The position numbers were made by a program, and so were the translations under genes. The notes under the pieces are model-generated. The model was not told the DNA's origin. It did not search any database and worked only from the letters and a program-made list of their open reading frames with translations. Of a stretch of DNA of 64,000 bases, positions 44,362 to 52,916 are shown piece by piece (position 1 is the first letter of the stretch; each line of letters begins with the position of its first letter). The stretch comes from an uncultured Bacteroidia bacterium (GTDB lineage Bacteria; Bacteroidota; Bacteroidia; Bacteroidales; UBA932), in the NCBI GenBank assembly GCA_902789395.1, contig CADANY010000005.1, forward strand, positions 176,417-240,416, read 5' to 3'.

Positions 44362-45234
44362 ATGAAACTTGACGGAAGACGCGAAAGCGGCAATGTGGAA
44401 GACCGCAGAGGCATGAGAGGCGGAACAGCCGCCGGACTTGGAATCGGAGGCATCGTTATCGTCGGCCTCATCACCCTGATGATGGGCGGCAATCTGGGTG
44501 ACGTTCTCAGAAATGTCAGCAATATGGGCGGGATCAGTTCGGGGACACAGACGTCTCAGACCCGCGAATTCACAGCCCAGGAAGAAGAACTGGCCACGTT
44601 CTCCAAGCAGATCCTCGCCAGTACGGAGGATGTCTGGAGCGCCTACTTCGCCAAGAACAACCTGGGGACCTACCGGAATCCGACCCTGGTTCTCTATACC
44701 GATGCGACCGCAACCAGCTGCGGAACCGGGCAGGCCGCCATGGGCCCGTTCTACTGCTCGGCAGACGAGAAACTCTATATCGATCTGAGTTTCTTCATGA
44801 CCATGCGGCAGCAGCTCGGAGCCGATGGGGATTTCGCCTATGCATACGTTATCGCCCATGAGGTCGGACACCATGTCCAAAACCTCCTCGGAACCCTCGG
44901 AAAGGCCCATTCCCAGATGGCCCGGATGAGCAAGACGGACGCCAACCGGATGAGTGTAAGGATCGAACTCCAGGCCGACTTCTACTCCGGAATATGGGCC
45001 CACTACGAGAACTCGATGTTCAACTCGATTGAGGACGGAGACCTTGTAGAAGCCATCCGCTGCGCCTCGGTCATCGGTGATGACTATCTCCAGAAAAAAG
45101 CCCAGGGCTACGCCGTCGAAGAATCCTTCACCCACGGAACTGCCCAGCAGCGTATGCGCTGGCTTAAATTGGGTATGACCACCGGCGATATCAGACAAGG
45201 CAATACCTTCGCCCTCCAGGACAACCAGCTGTAG
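44362..45234 (+). CDS. YpfJ-family neutral zinc metallopeptidase
   Basis: This 290-residue protein has a short basic N-terminus (MKLDGRRESGNVEDRRGMRGG), one membrane segment (GLGIGGIVIVGLITLMMGG), and a catalytic domain with HEVGHHVQN near residue 168 (HExxH). Downstream, RIELQADFYSGIWAHY provides the third ligand. The C-terminus ends in the family pattern FTHGTAQQRMRWLKLGM. It matches PF04228. The physiological substrate is unknown. The NagB-like fusion gene starts 20 nt downstream. Confidence 0.93.
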   Translation: MKLDGRRESGNVEDRRGMRGGTAAGLGIGGIVIVGLITLMMGGNLGDVLRNVSNMGGISSGTQTSQTREFTAQEEELATFSKQILASTEDVWSAYFAKNNLGTYRNPTLVLYTDATATSCGTGQAAMGPFYCSADEKLYIDLSFFMTMRQQLGADGDFAYAYVIAHEVGHHVQNLLGTLGKAHSQMARMSKTDANRMSVRIELQADFYSGIWAHYENSMFNSIEDGDLVEAIRCASVIGDDYLQKKAQGYAVEESFTHGTAQQRMRWLKLGMTTGDIRQGNTFALQDNQL

Positions 45235-45254
45235 AAACATAGATAACCGACGAT

Positions 45255-47180
45255 ATGAAGCATTTCACCTTGCCCTACGAAGGAGGACTGATCGAAAAAG
45301 GCCTGCCTTCGGGCATTTTGCATAGTTATGAGAAGATCCATACCGAGATCTTCCCGGAAGCAGCCGACGCTGCCGCCGCGATTGCCGACCTGATCGTCGA
45401 AGCCGTCCGGCAGGCTCCGGAAGGCCGTCTTTTCAAGCTCGGCCTGACAACGGGCAGAACCCCGGAACCGCTCTACAATGAGCTGGTCCGCCGGTATGAA
45501 GCCGGAGAGGTTTCCTTCAAAGGCACGGAGATCATCTCGATCGACGAGTACTACCCTTCCAGCCGCCGGGACCGCCAGAGCCGCAACAACCTGCTCCATG
45601 AAGCGCTTCTCGACAAGATCGACGTCCTCCCCGAAAATGTGCACATCCCCGACGGGACCGTTCCGCAGGAAGGAGTCTCCGCTTATTGTGCCGGATTCGA
45701 CAGGATTGCAAGGGGAATGGACCTTCTCGTCATCGGGGTCGGCGAACAGGGTCAGATCGGATTCAACGAGTCGGGCAGCACGGAAAAAAGCCGGACCCGG
45801 ACCGTCCGCCTTTCCTACAAGTCTCGGAAGCGCCAGTCCAAGAATTTCAACGGAGACCTCACCGCAACGCCCGAAGCCGCCATCACCATCGGCATCGGGA
45901 CGATGCTTTCCGCCCGCAAGATCATCCTCATGGCCTGGGGCGAGAACAAGGCCGAAGCCGTCAAGGCAATCGCTGAGAATGGCGAAGACATCACCTGTCC
46001 CGCCTCTCTTCTCCAGCAGCATGACGACATTACTTTCTTCGTCGACGAGACGTCCGGAAGCCTGCTGACCCGGGTAACCGCCCCCTGGCTCGTCGGTCCC
46101 TGCGACTGGACGCCCAAGTTTATCCGGAAAGCCGTCGTATGGCTCTGCCAGACGGTCGGGAAACCGATTCTCAAACTGACCGAAAAGGACTATCTTGACA
46201 ATTCACTCGGCGAACTCCTGGAAAAGTTCGGTCCCTTCGACAAGATCAATATCGACGTATTCAACGATCTCCAGCATACGATTACGGGCTGGCCGGGCGG
46301 AAAACCGAATGCAGACGACAGCACCCGTCCGGTCTCGGCTTCCCCTTTCCCGAAGACGGTCCTGATCTTCTCCCCGCACCCGGACGACGATGTCATTTCG
46401 ATGGGCGGAACGTTCATCCGCCTTGTCGGACAGGGGCACAATGTCCATGTCGCCTATGAGACATCCGGCAACGTCGCCGTCCATGACGACGTCGTTCTCC
46501 AGCATATGGACGCGGCCTACCAGCTCGGCTTTGCCGACAAATTCGACGAGGTCAAGGCCCTCATCGATTCCAAGGTTCCGGGAGAGCCCGAACCGAGGGC
46601 GCTTCTCAATATCAAGGGCGCCATCCGCCGGAGCGAAGCCCGCGGCGCCGTCCGCTCCTTCGGGCTTGACGACCGACACAACGCCCACTTCCTCAACCTG
46701 CCCTTCTACGAGTCCGGCGGGATCAAGAAACTCCCCCGCACCCAGACCGATATCGACATCATCAAAGCCCTCATGAACGAAATCCAGCCTCACATGATCT
46801 TCATGGCCGGAGACCTTGCAGATCCCCACGGGACCCACCGCATCTGCACCGAGGCCGCCCTCGAAGCCCTCGAGCAGCTTCGGGAAGAGAATGTCGGATG
46901 GGCGAAGGACGTCCATGTATGGCTCTATCGCGGAGCCTGGATGGAATGGGAACTGGGACGGGTCGACATGGCCGTTCCGCTCAGCCCGGGCGAACTGATC
47001 AAAAAGCGCCACGCCATTTTCCGCCACCTTTCCCAGAAAGACATTGTCCCCTTCCCGGGCGACGACCCGCGCGAATTCTGGCAGAGGGCCGAGGAGCGCA
47101 CCCAAAATACCGCCAAGCTCTATGACGAACTTGGAATGGCAGAGTATCAAGCAATTGAAGTATTCCTTAAATTATATTAG
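45255..47180 (+). CDS. NagB-like domain fused to PIG-L/LmbE deacetylase domain
   Basis: This 641-residue protein has two parts. Residues about 30-290 resemble glucosamine-6-phosphate deaminase (LGLTTGRTPEPLYNELVRRYEAGEVSF, SIDEYYPSS, VIGVGEQGQIGFNESGS). Residues about 370-641 are a PIG-L-type N-deacetylase (LIFSPHPDDDVISMGGTF, AGDLADPHGTHRICTEAALEAL). In true NagB the loop reads GxDGHxxFNEP with catalytic Asp and His. Here both are Gln (GEQGQIGFNE), so deaminase activity is doubtful. The deacetylase metal motif PHPDDD and the His in DPHGTH look intact. A true NagB follows 3 nt downstream, so the pair may act in sequence on N-acetylated amino sugars. Confidence 0.88.
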   Translation: MKHFTLPYEGGLIEKGLPSGILHSYEKIHTEIFPEAADAAAAIADLIVEAVRQAPEGRLFKLGLTTGRTPEPLYNELVRRYEAGEVSFKGTEIISIDEYYPSSRRDRQSRNNLLHEALLDKIDVLPENVHIPDGTVPQEGVSAYCAGFDRIARGMDLLVIGVGEQGQIGFNESGSTEKSRTRTVRLSYKSRKRQSKNFNGDLTATPEAAITIGIGTMLSARKIILMAWGENKAEAVKAIAENGEDITCPASLLQQHDDITFFVDETSGSLLTRVTAPWLVGPCDWTPKFIRKAVVWLCQTVGKPILKLTEKDYLDNSLGELLEKFGPFDKINIDVFNDLQHTITGWPGGKPNADDSTRPVSASPFPKTVLIFSPHPDDDVISMGGTFIRLVGQGHNVHVAYETSGNVAVHDDVVLQHMDAAYQLGFADKFDEVKALIDSKVPGEPEPRALLNIKGAIRRSEARGAVRSFGLDDRHNAHFLNLPFYESGGIKKLPRTQTDIDIIKALMNEIQPHMIFMAGDLADPHGTHRICTEAALEALEQLREENVGWAKDVHVWLYRGAWMEWELGRVDMAVPLSPGELIKKRHAIFRHLSQKDIVPFPGDDPREFWQRAEERTQNTAKLYDELGMAEYQAIEVFLKLY

Positions 47181-47183
47181 ATT

Positions 47184-47975
47184 ATGAAAGTCATTATCAG
47201 AGACAACCAGCATGAGGCCTCCCTCTGGGCCGCCCACCATATCGCAGACGCGATCAAGGCAAAAGCCGCCGTAACCGATAAGCCGTTCGTTCTCGGCCTC
47301 GCTACCGGATCGACTCCGATCGAGACCTACGCCGAACTGATCCGCATGTACAAGGCCGGCGAGATCTCCTTCAAGAACGTCGTCACCTTCAATATGGACG
47401 AATACGTCGCCCTGCCGGTCGAGCATCCGGAAAGCTACCACAGCTTCATGTACAAGTATCTCTTTGACCACATCGACATCCCCCGCGAAAACATCCACAT
47501 CCTCGACGGCAACGCCAAAGACCTGCAGGCCGAGTGCGATGCGTATGAAAAAGCGATCGCCGCGGCAGGCGGAGTCGATCTCTTCCTCGGCGGCGTCGGA
47601 GAAGACGGACACCTCGCTTTCAACGAACCCTTCTCCTCCCTGCAGTCCCGTACCCGCGTCATGACCCTGACCTACGACACCCTCCTTGTCAACTCCCGGT
47701 TCTTCGACAACGATATCAACAAAGTCCCCAAACAGGCGATGTCCGTCGGTGTCGCGACCGTCCTCGATTCCAAGGAAGTCCTGATCCTGGCATTCGGCCA
47801 CAAGAAGGCCCGTGCGATCCAGCAGGCAGTAGAAGGCCCTATGACCCACGTTGTGACTCTTTCAGCCCTTCAGAACCACCCCTGCGGCACCATCGCCATC
47901 GACGAACTCGCAGCCGGCGAACTGAAGGTCAACACCTACAAGTATTTCAAACAAATCGAAGAAGCTGAAAAATAA
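47184..47975 (+). CDS. nagB: glucosamine-6-phosphate deaminase
   Basis: NagB converts glucosamine-6-phosphate to fructose-6-phosphate and ammonia. The 263-residue protein has the phosphate loop LGLATGSTPIETYAELI, the catalytic NMDEYVAL and the active-site loop FLGGVGEDGHLAFNEPFSS with intact Asp, His and Glu. Further motifs are ALTVGVATV-like AMSVGVATVLDSKEVLILAFG and the C-terminal HPCGTIAIDELAA. It sits between the NagB-like fusion (3 nt) and an FAD oxidoreductase (1 nt). Confidence 0.97.
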   Translation: MKVIIRDNQHEASLWAAHHIADAIKAKAAVTDKPFVLGLATGSTPIETYAELIRMYKAGEISFKNVVTFNMDEYVALPVEHPESYHSFMYKYLFDHIDIPRENIHILDGNAKDLQAECDAYEKAIAAAGGVDLFLGGVGEDGHLAFNEPFSSLQSRTRVMTLTYDTLLVNSRFFDNDINKVPKQAMSVGVATVLDSKEVLILAFGHKKARAIQQAVEGPMTHVVTLSALQNHPCGTIAIDELAAGELKVNTYKYFKQIEEAEK

Positions 47976-47976
47976 G

Positions 47977-49338
47977 ATGAAAACGTATCTCGAACCGCAG
48001 CGGGAACTCCCCGTAAGGGCTGAAGTCGACGTTTTGGTCGTCGGCGGAGGTCCCTCCGGTATCATGGCGGCCCGCGCCGCCGCCGGGAAAGGGCACAAAG
48101 TCATGCTGATCGAAAGCCGGGGCTACCTCGGAGGCAACCTTACGCTCGGCCTTCCGATCCTCGCCTACCTCGACATCAATGGAAAACAGTGCATCCGCGG
48201 CTATGCCCAGGACCTGATCGACCGCCTCGCCGCCCGGGGCTGCGCCGGTCCGCATGTTCCCTGCAAGAACCATATGAGCCTGACGATCATCGACCCCGAA
48301 GAGGTCAAGACCGTAGCGCTTGAGATGATGGAAGAAGCGGGCGTCGAGGTTCTGATGTACGTATTCTGCTCAGACGCCATCATGGACGGGAATACGATCA
48401 AAGGCGTCATTATCGAGAGCAAGGCAGGCCGGGAGGTCATCTTCGCCAAGACGGTGATCGACTGCACCGGAGACGGTGACGTCGCAACCCGCGCCGGCGT
48501 CGAGATGCACAAGGGCGACGAAAACGGCGGCATGCAGCCTCCGACCCTGATGTACTCCGTCCGGAAGGTCGACATGGCCAAGTTCCGCGACGCCCTCGTC
48601 AACCACCGGGACGTTTTCGACATGGATGTCATGCCCCCTGAGCAGTTCGCCAAGCGTTACTTCATCACCGTAGGACTCCGGAACCAGATCAAAAAGGCCA
48701 ACGCGGCCGGACTTGATATTCCCGTGGCACGGACGATCCTCATCACGGGCCTGAAGGACGACCAGATCTGGGTCAATATGTCCCGCGTCAGCGGCGTCGA
48801 CTCGACCCTTCCCGAAAGCTATACCTTCGGCGAAATCGAAGCCCGAAAGCAGATATACCGCATCAATGAGTACCTCAGGAAATATGTTCCCGGGTTCGAA
48901 AACCTTGAAGTAGAGAAAGTTGCACCGTTCCTTGGCATCCGCGAAAGCCGGGTCATGGTCGGGAAATACGTACTGACGGCAGAAGATATCCTGACGAGCC
49001 GCCGTTTCGACGATGTCATCACCGTTGCCGGCTACCCTGTCGATATCCACCACTCGACCGGCAGCGACTGCACGATGCTCTTCGCAAAGGACAACCACGA
49101 CATCCCGTACCGCTGTCTCGTTCCCGCCAAGGTCGAGAACCTGCTGGTAGCCGGACGCTGCTCTTCCTTTACGCATGAAGCAATGGCCGGAACGCGCGTC
49201 ATGTCGACCTGTATGGGACTCGGACAGGCGGCCGGAACGGCAGCCCGCATCGCTCTCGCCGATGGCGTAAAGCCCTCGGAGGTCGATGTCAAGAAAGTGC
49301 AGGAAGAACTGCGGGAAGAGGGAGCGTACCTCGGATAA
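47977..49338 (+). CDS. FAD-dependent oxidoreductase (FAD_oxidored family)
   Basis: This 453-residue protein has an N-terminal dinucleotide-binding motif (VDVLVVGGGPSGIMAARAAAGKG), then RGYLGGNLT. A second FAD-contact region (TVIDCTGDGDVATRAGVEMHKGD) and the C-terminal FAD motif (LLVAGRCSSFTHEAMAGTRVMSTCMGLGQAAGTAA) follow. It fits PF12831. No signal peptide is seen. It follows nagB by 1 nt and may act on the sugar or its conjugate. Its exact substrate is unknown. Its stop abuts the stop of the convergent DUF1573 gene. Confidence 0.88.
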   Translation: MKTYLEPQRELPVRAEVDVLVVGGGPSGIMAARAAAGKGHKVMLIESRGYLGGNLTLGLPILAYLDINGKQCIRGYAQDLIDRLAARGCAGPHVPCKNHMSLTIIDPEEVKTVALEMMEEAGVEVLMYVFCSDAIMDGNTIKGVIIESKAGREVIFAKTVIDCTGDGDVATRAGVEMHKGDENGGMQPPTLMYSVRKVDMAKFRDALVNHRDVFDMDVMPPEQFAKRYFITVGLRNQIKKANAAGLDIPVARTILITGLKDDQIWVNMSRVSGVDSTLPESYTFGEIEARKQIYRINEYLRKYVPGFENLEVEKVAPFLGIRESRVMVGKYVLTAEDILTSRRFDDVITVAGYPVDIHHSTGSDCTMLFAKDNHDIPYRCLVPAKVENLLVAGRCSSFTHEAMAGTRVMSTCMGLGQAAGTAARIALADGVKPSEVDVKKVQEELREEGAYLG

Positions 49339-49731
49339 TTATTCTTCTATCAGGTCGCCCCTGACGGTAATGTAGAGGACTTCGTGCTCGCTGTTGGAAC
49401 AGACGGCCAGCATCTGGCGGAATTTCCCGGACCGATAGGGATTGTAAGTAACCGTAATCGTATCGGTCTGCCCCATCTTCAGCGGATCGTTCGAATACTC
49501 GGGGACGATGCAATAACATCCCGGAACGATGGCTGAGATAATGAGGTCACCTTCTCCCTGGTTCCGATAGGGGAACTTGAAAGTATAGGAACCGCCTTTC
49601 TTATAAGGGGTTTCCCCCACATCGATTACATATTCGTCGAAAACGAGCCGGGATTTCTTCAAAGGATTCCCGGCTTCTATACTTACGGCGCAGAGCAGCA
49701 GCGCCGCCACTATCATCAAAAACTTCTTCAT
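49339..49731 (-). CDS. exported DUF1573 protein
   Basis: This 130-residue protein has a Sec signal (MKKFLMIVAALLLCAVSIEAG) and an immunoglobulin-like DUF1573 domain (FKFPYRNQGEGDLIISAIVPGCYCIVPEYS, TVTYNPYRSGKFRQMLAVCSNS). Such proteins are common in Bacteroidetes and have no defined activity. A consensus promoter at 49752-49782 overlaps the end of the neighbouring M49-like gene, so it is transcribed separately. Confidence 0.88.
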   Translation of the reverse strand: MKKFLMIVAALLLCAVSIEAGNPLKKSRLVFDEYVIDVGETPYKKGGSYTFKFPYRNQGEGDLIISAIVPGCYCIVPEYSNDPLKMGQTDTITVTYNPYRSGKFRQMLAVCSNSEHEVLYITVRGDLIEE

Positions 49732-49751
49732 TTCGCTTCAATTACACGAGA

Positions 49752-49782
49752 CAAAGATAGGAAAACCGATTAATTATTCAAA
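49752..49782 (-). promoter_or_regulatory. promoter of the DUF1573 gene
   Basis: Minus strand: TTTG (49782-49779), 19 nt, then TATCTTTG (49759-49752). The full consensus overlaps the last codons of the M49-like gene. Confidence 0.72.
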
Positions 49783-51374
49783 AAGTTGAATCGGATGTCC
49801 GCCGGAATCCTTTCCAGTCCCAGGTTCATCCGGTCGGCGTCATAATTGGCGTTAAGCTTGCCATGGCGGGCTTCGAACTGCTCGGCAAAGGTCCTGTCGC
49901 CGGTCGCCTGCGTCTTAAGCACCAGGGCCGTGAGGTCGGACAAGGCGGATTCCATCTTCTTGTAGTCCAGCGAATACTGTCCTGATGGGTTGCGGTGGAA
50001 GGCACCGGCTTCTGCCAGGTAATTGTATATGATGATGTTGGCACGGCCGAGCACCGTCCCCTCACCAAAACGCTCCGAACGAACCAGCGAGGCAAAGAAC
50101 GTAGCGAGGGCATCCTCTTTGGTGAAAAGGTGATGGATGTCGAAGTGTTTCTGGAGCATGCTGACCAGAAGGACACCTGCGGTATTGGCCTTCACTTCTT
50201 CCAAGGTAACGGCCGTGTTGCCCAGTGCCTCTTCTACACTACCCTTCCCCGTAACGGTTTCCTTTACTCCGAGTCCATGGGCGACCTCGCGGAAAACGAT
50301 GTTCCAGAAGAAGGCGTCCGCCGACAGGTGGGCGGCATAATCAGACTCAAGCAGGATACGGCCGCCGGGACCGACGATGTGGTTGTATTTGGTGCGGATG
50401 ATATTCTCCAAAAGGATGGTGCGCGTTCCGCGATCCCGCTGGACGTCGCTGTCAAAGGGCAGGTTCAGAGCGATCACCTTCACCCCGGCATTGGCCTTAC
50501 CGGCATAGTAAAGGGCATCGCAGGAAAAGATGTTGGATCCCGCTCCCGGCTGGAAGGTCTTATAGGCCGGGTCGCCGGGAAGGTCCTCCTGGAACTCGCC
50601 CAGACGGGATACGTATTGCATCAGCTCCTGTGTGTGCGCCTCGTTCTTCAGCAGGACGAAAGCTTCGTAAGAGCGCTTGATCCCCATCAGCTGGTCGTCC
50701 GTTACCTCATTGGGACCGATGACAAGGTCCATCTTGCTGTCTTCCATGTTGAGCCAGGCCAGGGAACTCTCATAATAATGGTCCGTTCTGAGGGCTTCCG
50801 CCTTGCTGAGGAGATAATTCGCCACGCTGGGCTTGATCGTAATATCGGCTGCAGCCTTCAGATAATCGGCAATCTTGTCGATATGCGCCTTGTATGCGTC
50901 GTGGAACCAGACGGTTTCCAGGGACCCATCAGCGGCACGGCGGATAAGCGTATAGGGGCTGTTCTTGTCGGGATTGTCCCAAGCGTCAAACTCTTCCCGG
51001 GTCATATCGGCCGGATAGAAACCCGCGCCGGGAAGGCAGTCTGCGTAGCCTTCCACAAAGGATTTGCCGGTCATGCGGTCCCAAGGGCCGTAATTGATCT
51101 GAGCGAAAGTTTTCTGGACCGGATCGGTTATCCCGCCCAGGAGACTCTCTTTGTCGCCGAAATACTGTTCCCAGTAGATGGCATCTACTTCGTCCGCAGC
51201 AAAGCGGTAGAGGTTAAGGACTTCCTTTCCGTTATCGGTAATCCCGCTCAGGTCGGGTACCGCGATATCCACGAGGGCGTAATTCGCCACTTCACGGTCG
51301 AAAGGAGATTTCGTATGCTGGCATGAAACCGCGGCAAGCAGGGCCGGGATGACCAGAATCAGGTTCTTTCTCAT
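49770..51374 (-). CDS. M49-like (DPP III-related) lipoprotein, altered zinc motif
   Basis: This 534-residue lipoprotein (MRKNLILVIPALLAAVSCQH) resembles peptidase M49/dipeptidyl peptidase III relatives of Bacteroidetes, with regions YWEQYFGDKE, AQINYGPWDRM, GPNEVTDDQLMGIKRSYEAFVLL and NIVFREVAHGLGVKETVTGKG. In active members the motif before GLG is HExxH. Here the first His is Arg (REVAH), and the later Glu region reads LEEVKANTAG. Zinc binding is therefore doubtful. It is 10 nt downstream of the SLC13 carrier gene and paralogous to the lipoprotein upstream of that carrier. Confidence 0.78.
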   Translation of the reverse strand: MRKNLILVIPALLAAVSCQHTKSPFDREVANYALVDIAVPDLSGITDNGKEVLNLYRFAADEVDAIYWEQYFGDKESLLGGITDPVQKTFAQINYGPWDRMTGKSFVEGYADCLPGAGFYPADMTREEFDAWDNPDKNSPYTLIRRAADGSLETVWFHDAYKAHIDKIADYLKAAADITIKPSVANYLLSKAEALRTDHYYESSLAWLNMEDSKMDLVIGPNEVTDDQLMGIKRSYEAFVLLKNEAHTQELMQYVSRLGEFQEDLPGDPAYKTFQPGAGSNIFSCDALYYAGKANAGVKVIALNLPFDSDVQRDRGTRTILLENIIRTKYNHIVGPGGRILLESDYAAHLSADAFFWNIVFREVAHGLGVKETVTGKGSVEEALGNTAVTLEEVKANTAGVLLVSMLQKHFDIHHLFTKEDALATFFASLVRSERFGEGTVLGRANIIIYNYLAEAGAFHRNPSGQYSLDYKKMESALSDLTALVLKTQATGDRTFAEQFEARHGKLNANYDADRMNLGLERIPADIRFNFLNN

Positions 51375-51384
51375 GTTATTTCAT

Positions 51385-52890
51385 TTAAACGATATGCAGC
51401 GAACCCGCTGCGAACAGCACCAGATAACCGAGCACGACGCTGATAAAGCCGATAATGATACCCATCCGGGCCATATCTTTCTGCTGGATGAGGTTAGTTG
51501 CGTAGGCCAGTGCATTCGGGGGCGTGGAGATCGGAAGGATCATCGCGCTGCTGGAAGCAATGGCGACTCCGATCAGGACGGTAGAAGTACCGCCGACCGC
51601 GGCCAGTTTGTCTCCCATGGCCGTACAGACCACGACGAGGATCGGCATCAGAAGGGCCGCCGTAGCGGAGTGGGAGATCAGGTTGGACAACCCGTAGCAC
51701 AACAGTCCGGAAAGGATGACGATCAGAAGCGGAGGGAAATTGCTGAAAGGAATGGCGCGGACAACCAGGGCCGCGAGTCCGGATCCGTTCATGGCATATC
51801 CCAGGGCGAAACCGCCGGCTACCATCCAGATAACCGACCAGTTGATTTCCTCCAGGTCGTATTTGCTGATAATCCCGGCCAGAGCAAAGACCGCAAAAGG
51901 AATGAGCGCGACCGTATAGGTATTGATGCCGGTGAAGGCATCCAGCATCCAGAGGAGGATCGTGATAATCATCGTAACGATTACCAGGGTCGTCTCCTTG
52001 CCCCGCTTCATCTCACCGTCGATCTTGAGCTCGATGGTCTTCTGGGTAAAGGGGAACATCTTCTTGAGCAGCGTCCAGGCAATCAGGATCATGATGATCA
52101 CCAGCGGCACCATGAAAAGCATCCACTGGCCGAATCCGATACCCAGGTTCAGTCCTTCCGGATCGTTCAGGTACTTCAGTGCGATCGTATTGGGAGGGGT
52201 ACCGATCGGGGTGCCCATACCGCCCAGGTTCGCGGCGATAGGGATGCTGAGTGCCATAGCTGTGCGCCCTTTTCCGGCCTCGGGAAGCTGCTTGAAAACA
52301 GGCGTGAGAAAGGTCAGCATCATGGCCGTCGTGGCGGTGTTGCTGATGAACATGGAGAAGAGGGCCGTTACCAGCATGAAGCCCAGGAGGATGTTTTCGC
52401 TCTTCTTTCCGAAAGGCGTCAGCAGTACCCGGGCAAGATGGACATCGAGTCCGGTCTTGGTCGTGGCGATTGCCAGGACGAAACCGCCGATAAAGAGCAT
52501 CACAACAGGATCTGCGAAGCTGGCCATAACCTGCTTATAGCTCAGGAGCTGCCCTGCCGTGTCGGGATTGCATATCCACTTGATGCCGGAATCGGATGTA
52601 CAGAGCAGGAGCAGGACCATGATGGAAACCGAGGTCGCCCAGGCGGGGACCAGTTCCAGCACCCACATCAGCGTGGCATAGACAAAAATGGCTATGATCC
52701 GCTGCTGGACCTGCGTAAGGCCGTCAATCCCAAAGGATTCCGTAGGGAGGAACCAGAGGATGAGAACGGTGATGGCCACAAAGATGAGGCCGAGACTTTT
52801 TTTCTTCAGTATGGCGGAGCTGAGTCTGTTTTTCTGACGCAGCTTGTGCATCTGTTCAACCAGATTGAAACCAGTAAAATTCTTGAACAT
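51385..52890 (-). CDS. SLC13 (DASS) family sodium/anion symporter
   Basis: This 501-residue inner-membrane carrier has about eleven hydrophobic segments. The divalent-anion symporter features are ELVPAWATSVSIMVLLLLC, ISNTATTAMMLTFLTPVFKQLPE and NLGGMGTPIGTPPNTIALKYL, then near the end LISHSATAALLMPILVV and SSAMILPISTPPNALAYATNL. The paired SNT and SxT motifs are the substrate and sodium sites of the family. C4-dicarboxylates, citrate or sulfate are usual substrates. It is flanked by two M49-like lipoproteins in one operon, so peptide- or amino-acid-derived anions are possible substrates. Confidence 0.92.
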   Translation of the reverse strand: MFKNFTGFNLVEQMHKLRQKNRLSSAILKKKSLGLIFVAITVLILWFLPTESFGIDGLTQVQQRIIAIFVYATLMWVLELVPAWATSVSIMVLLLLCTSDSGIKWICNPDTAGQLLSYKQVMASFADPVVMLFIGGFVLAIATTKTGLDVHLARVLLTPFGKKSENILLGFMLVTALFSMFISNTATTAMMLTFLTPVFKQLPEAGKGRTAMALSIPIAANLGGMGTPIGTPPNTIALKYLNDPEGLNLGIGFGQWMLFMVPLVIIMILIAWTLLKKMFPFTQKTIELKIDGEMKRGKETTLVIVTMIITILLWMLDAFTGINTYTVALIPFAVFALAGIISKYDLEEINWSVIWMVAGGFALGYAMNGSGLAALVVRAIPFSNFPPLLIVILSGLLCYGLSNLISHSATAALLMPILVVVCTAMGDKLAAVGGTSTVLIGVAIASSSAMILPISTPPNALAYATNLIQQKDMARMGIIIGFISVVLGYLVLFAAGSLHIV

Positions 52891-52916
52891 GGTATCGTTA
52901 CGCTTGCGTTGATCGT

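Noticed and set aside
48370..49176. Minus-strand open frame of 268 codons within the FAD oxidoreductase.
   Set aside because: It is a shadow of a gene with clear FAD motifs.
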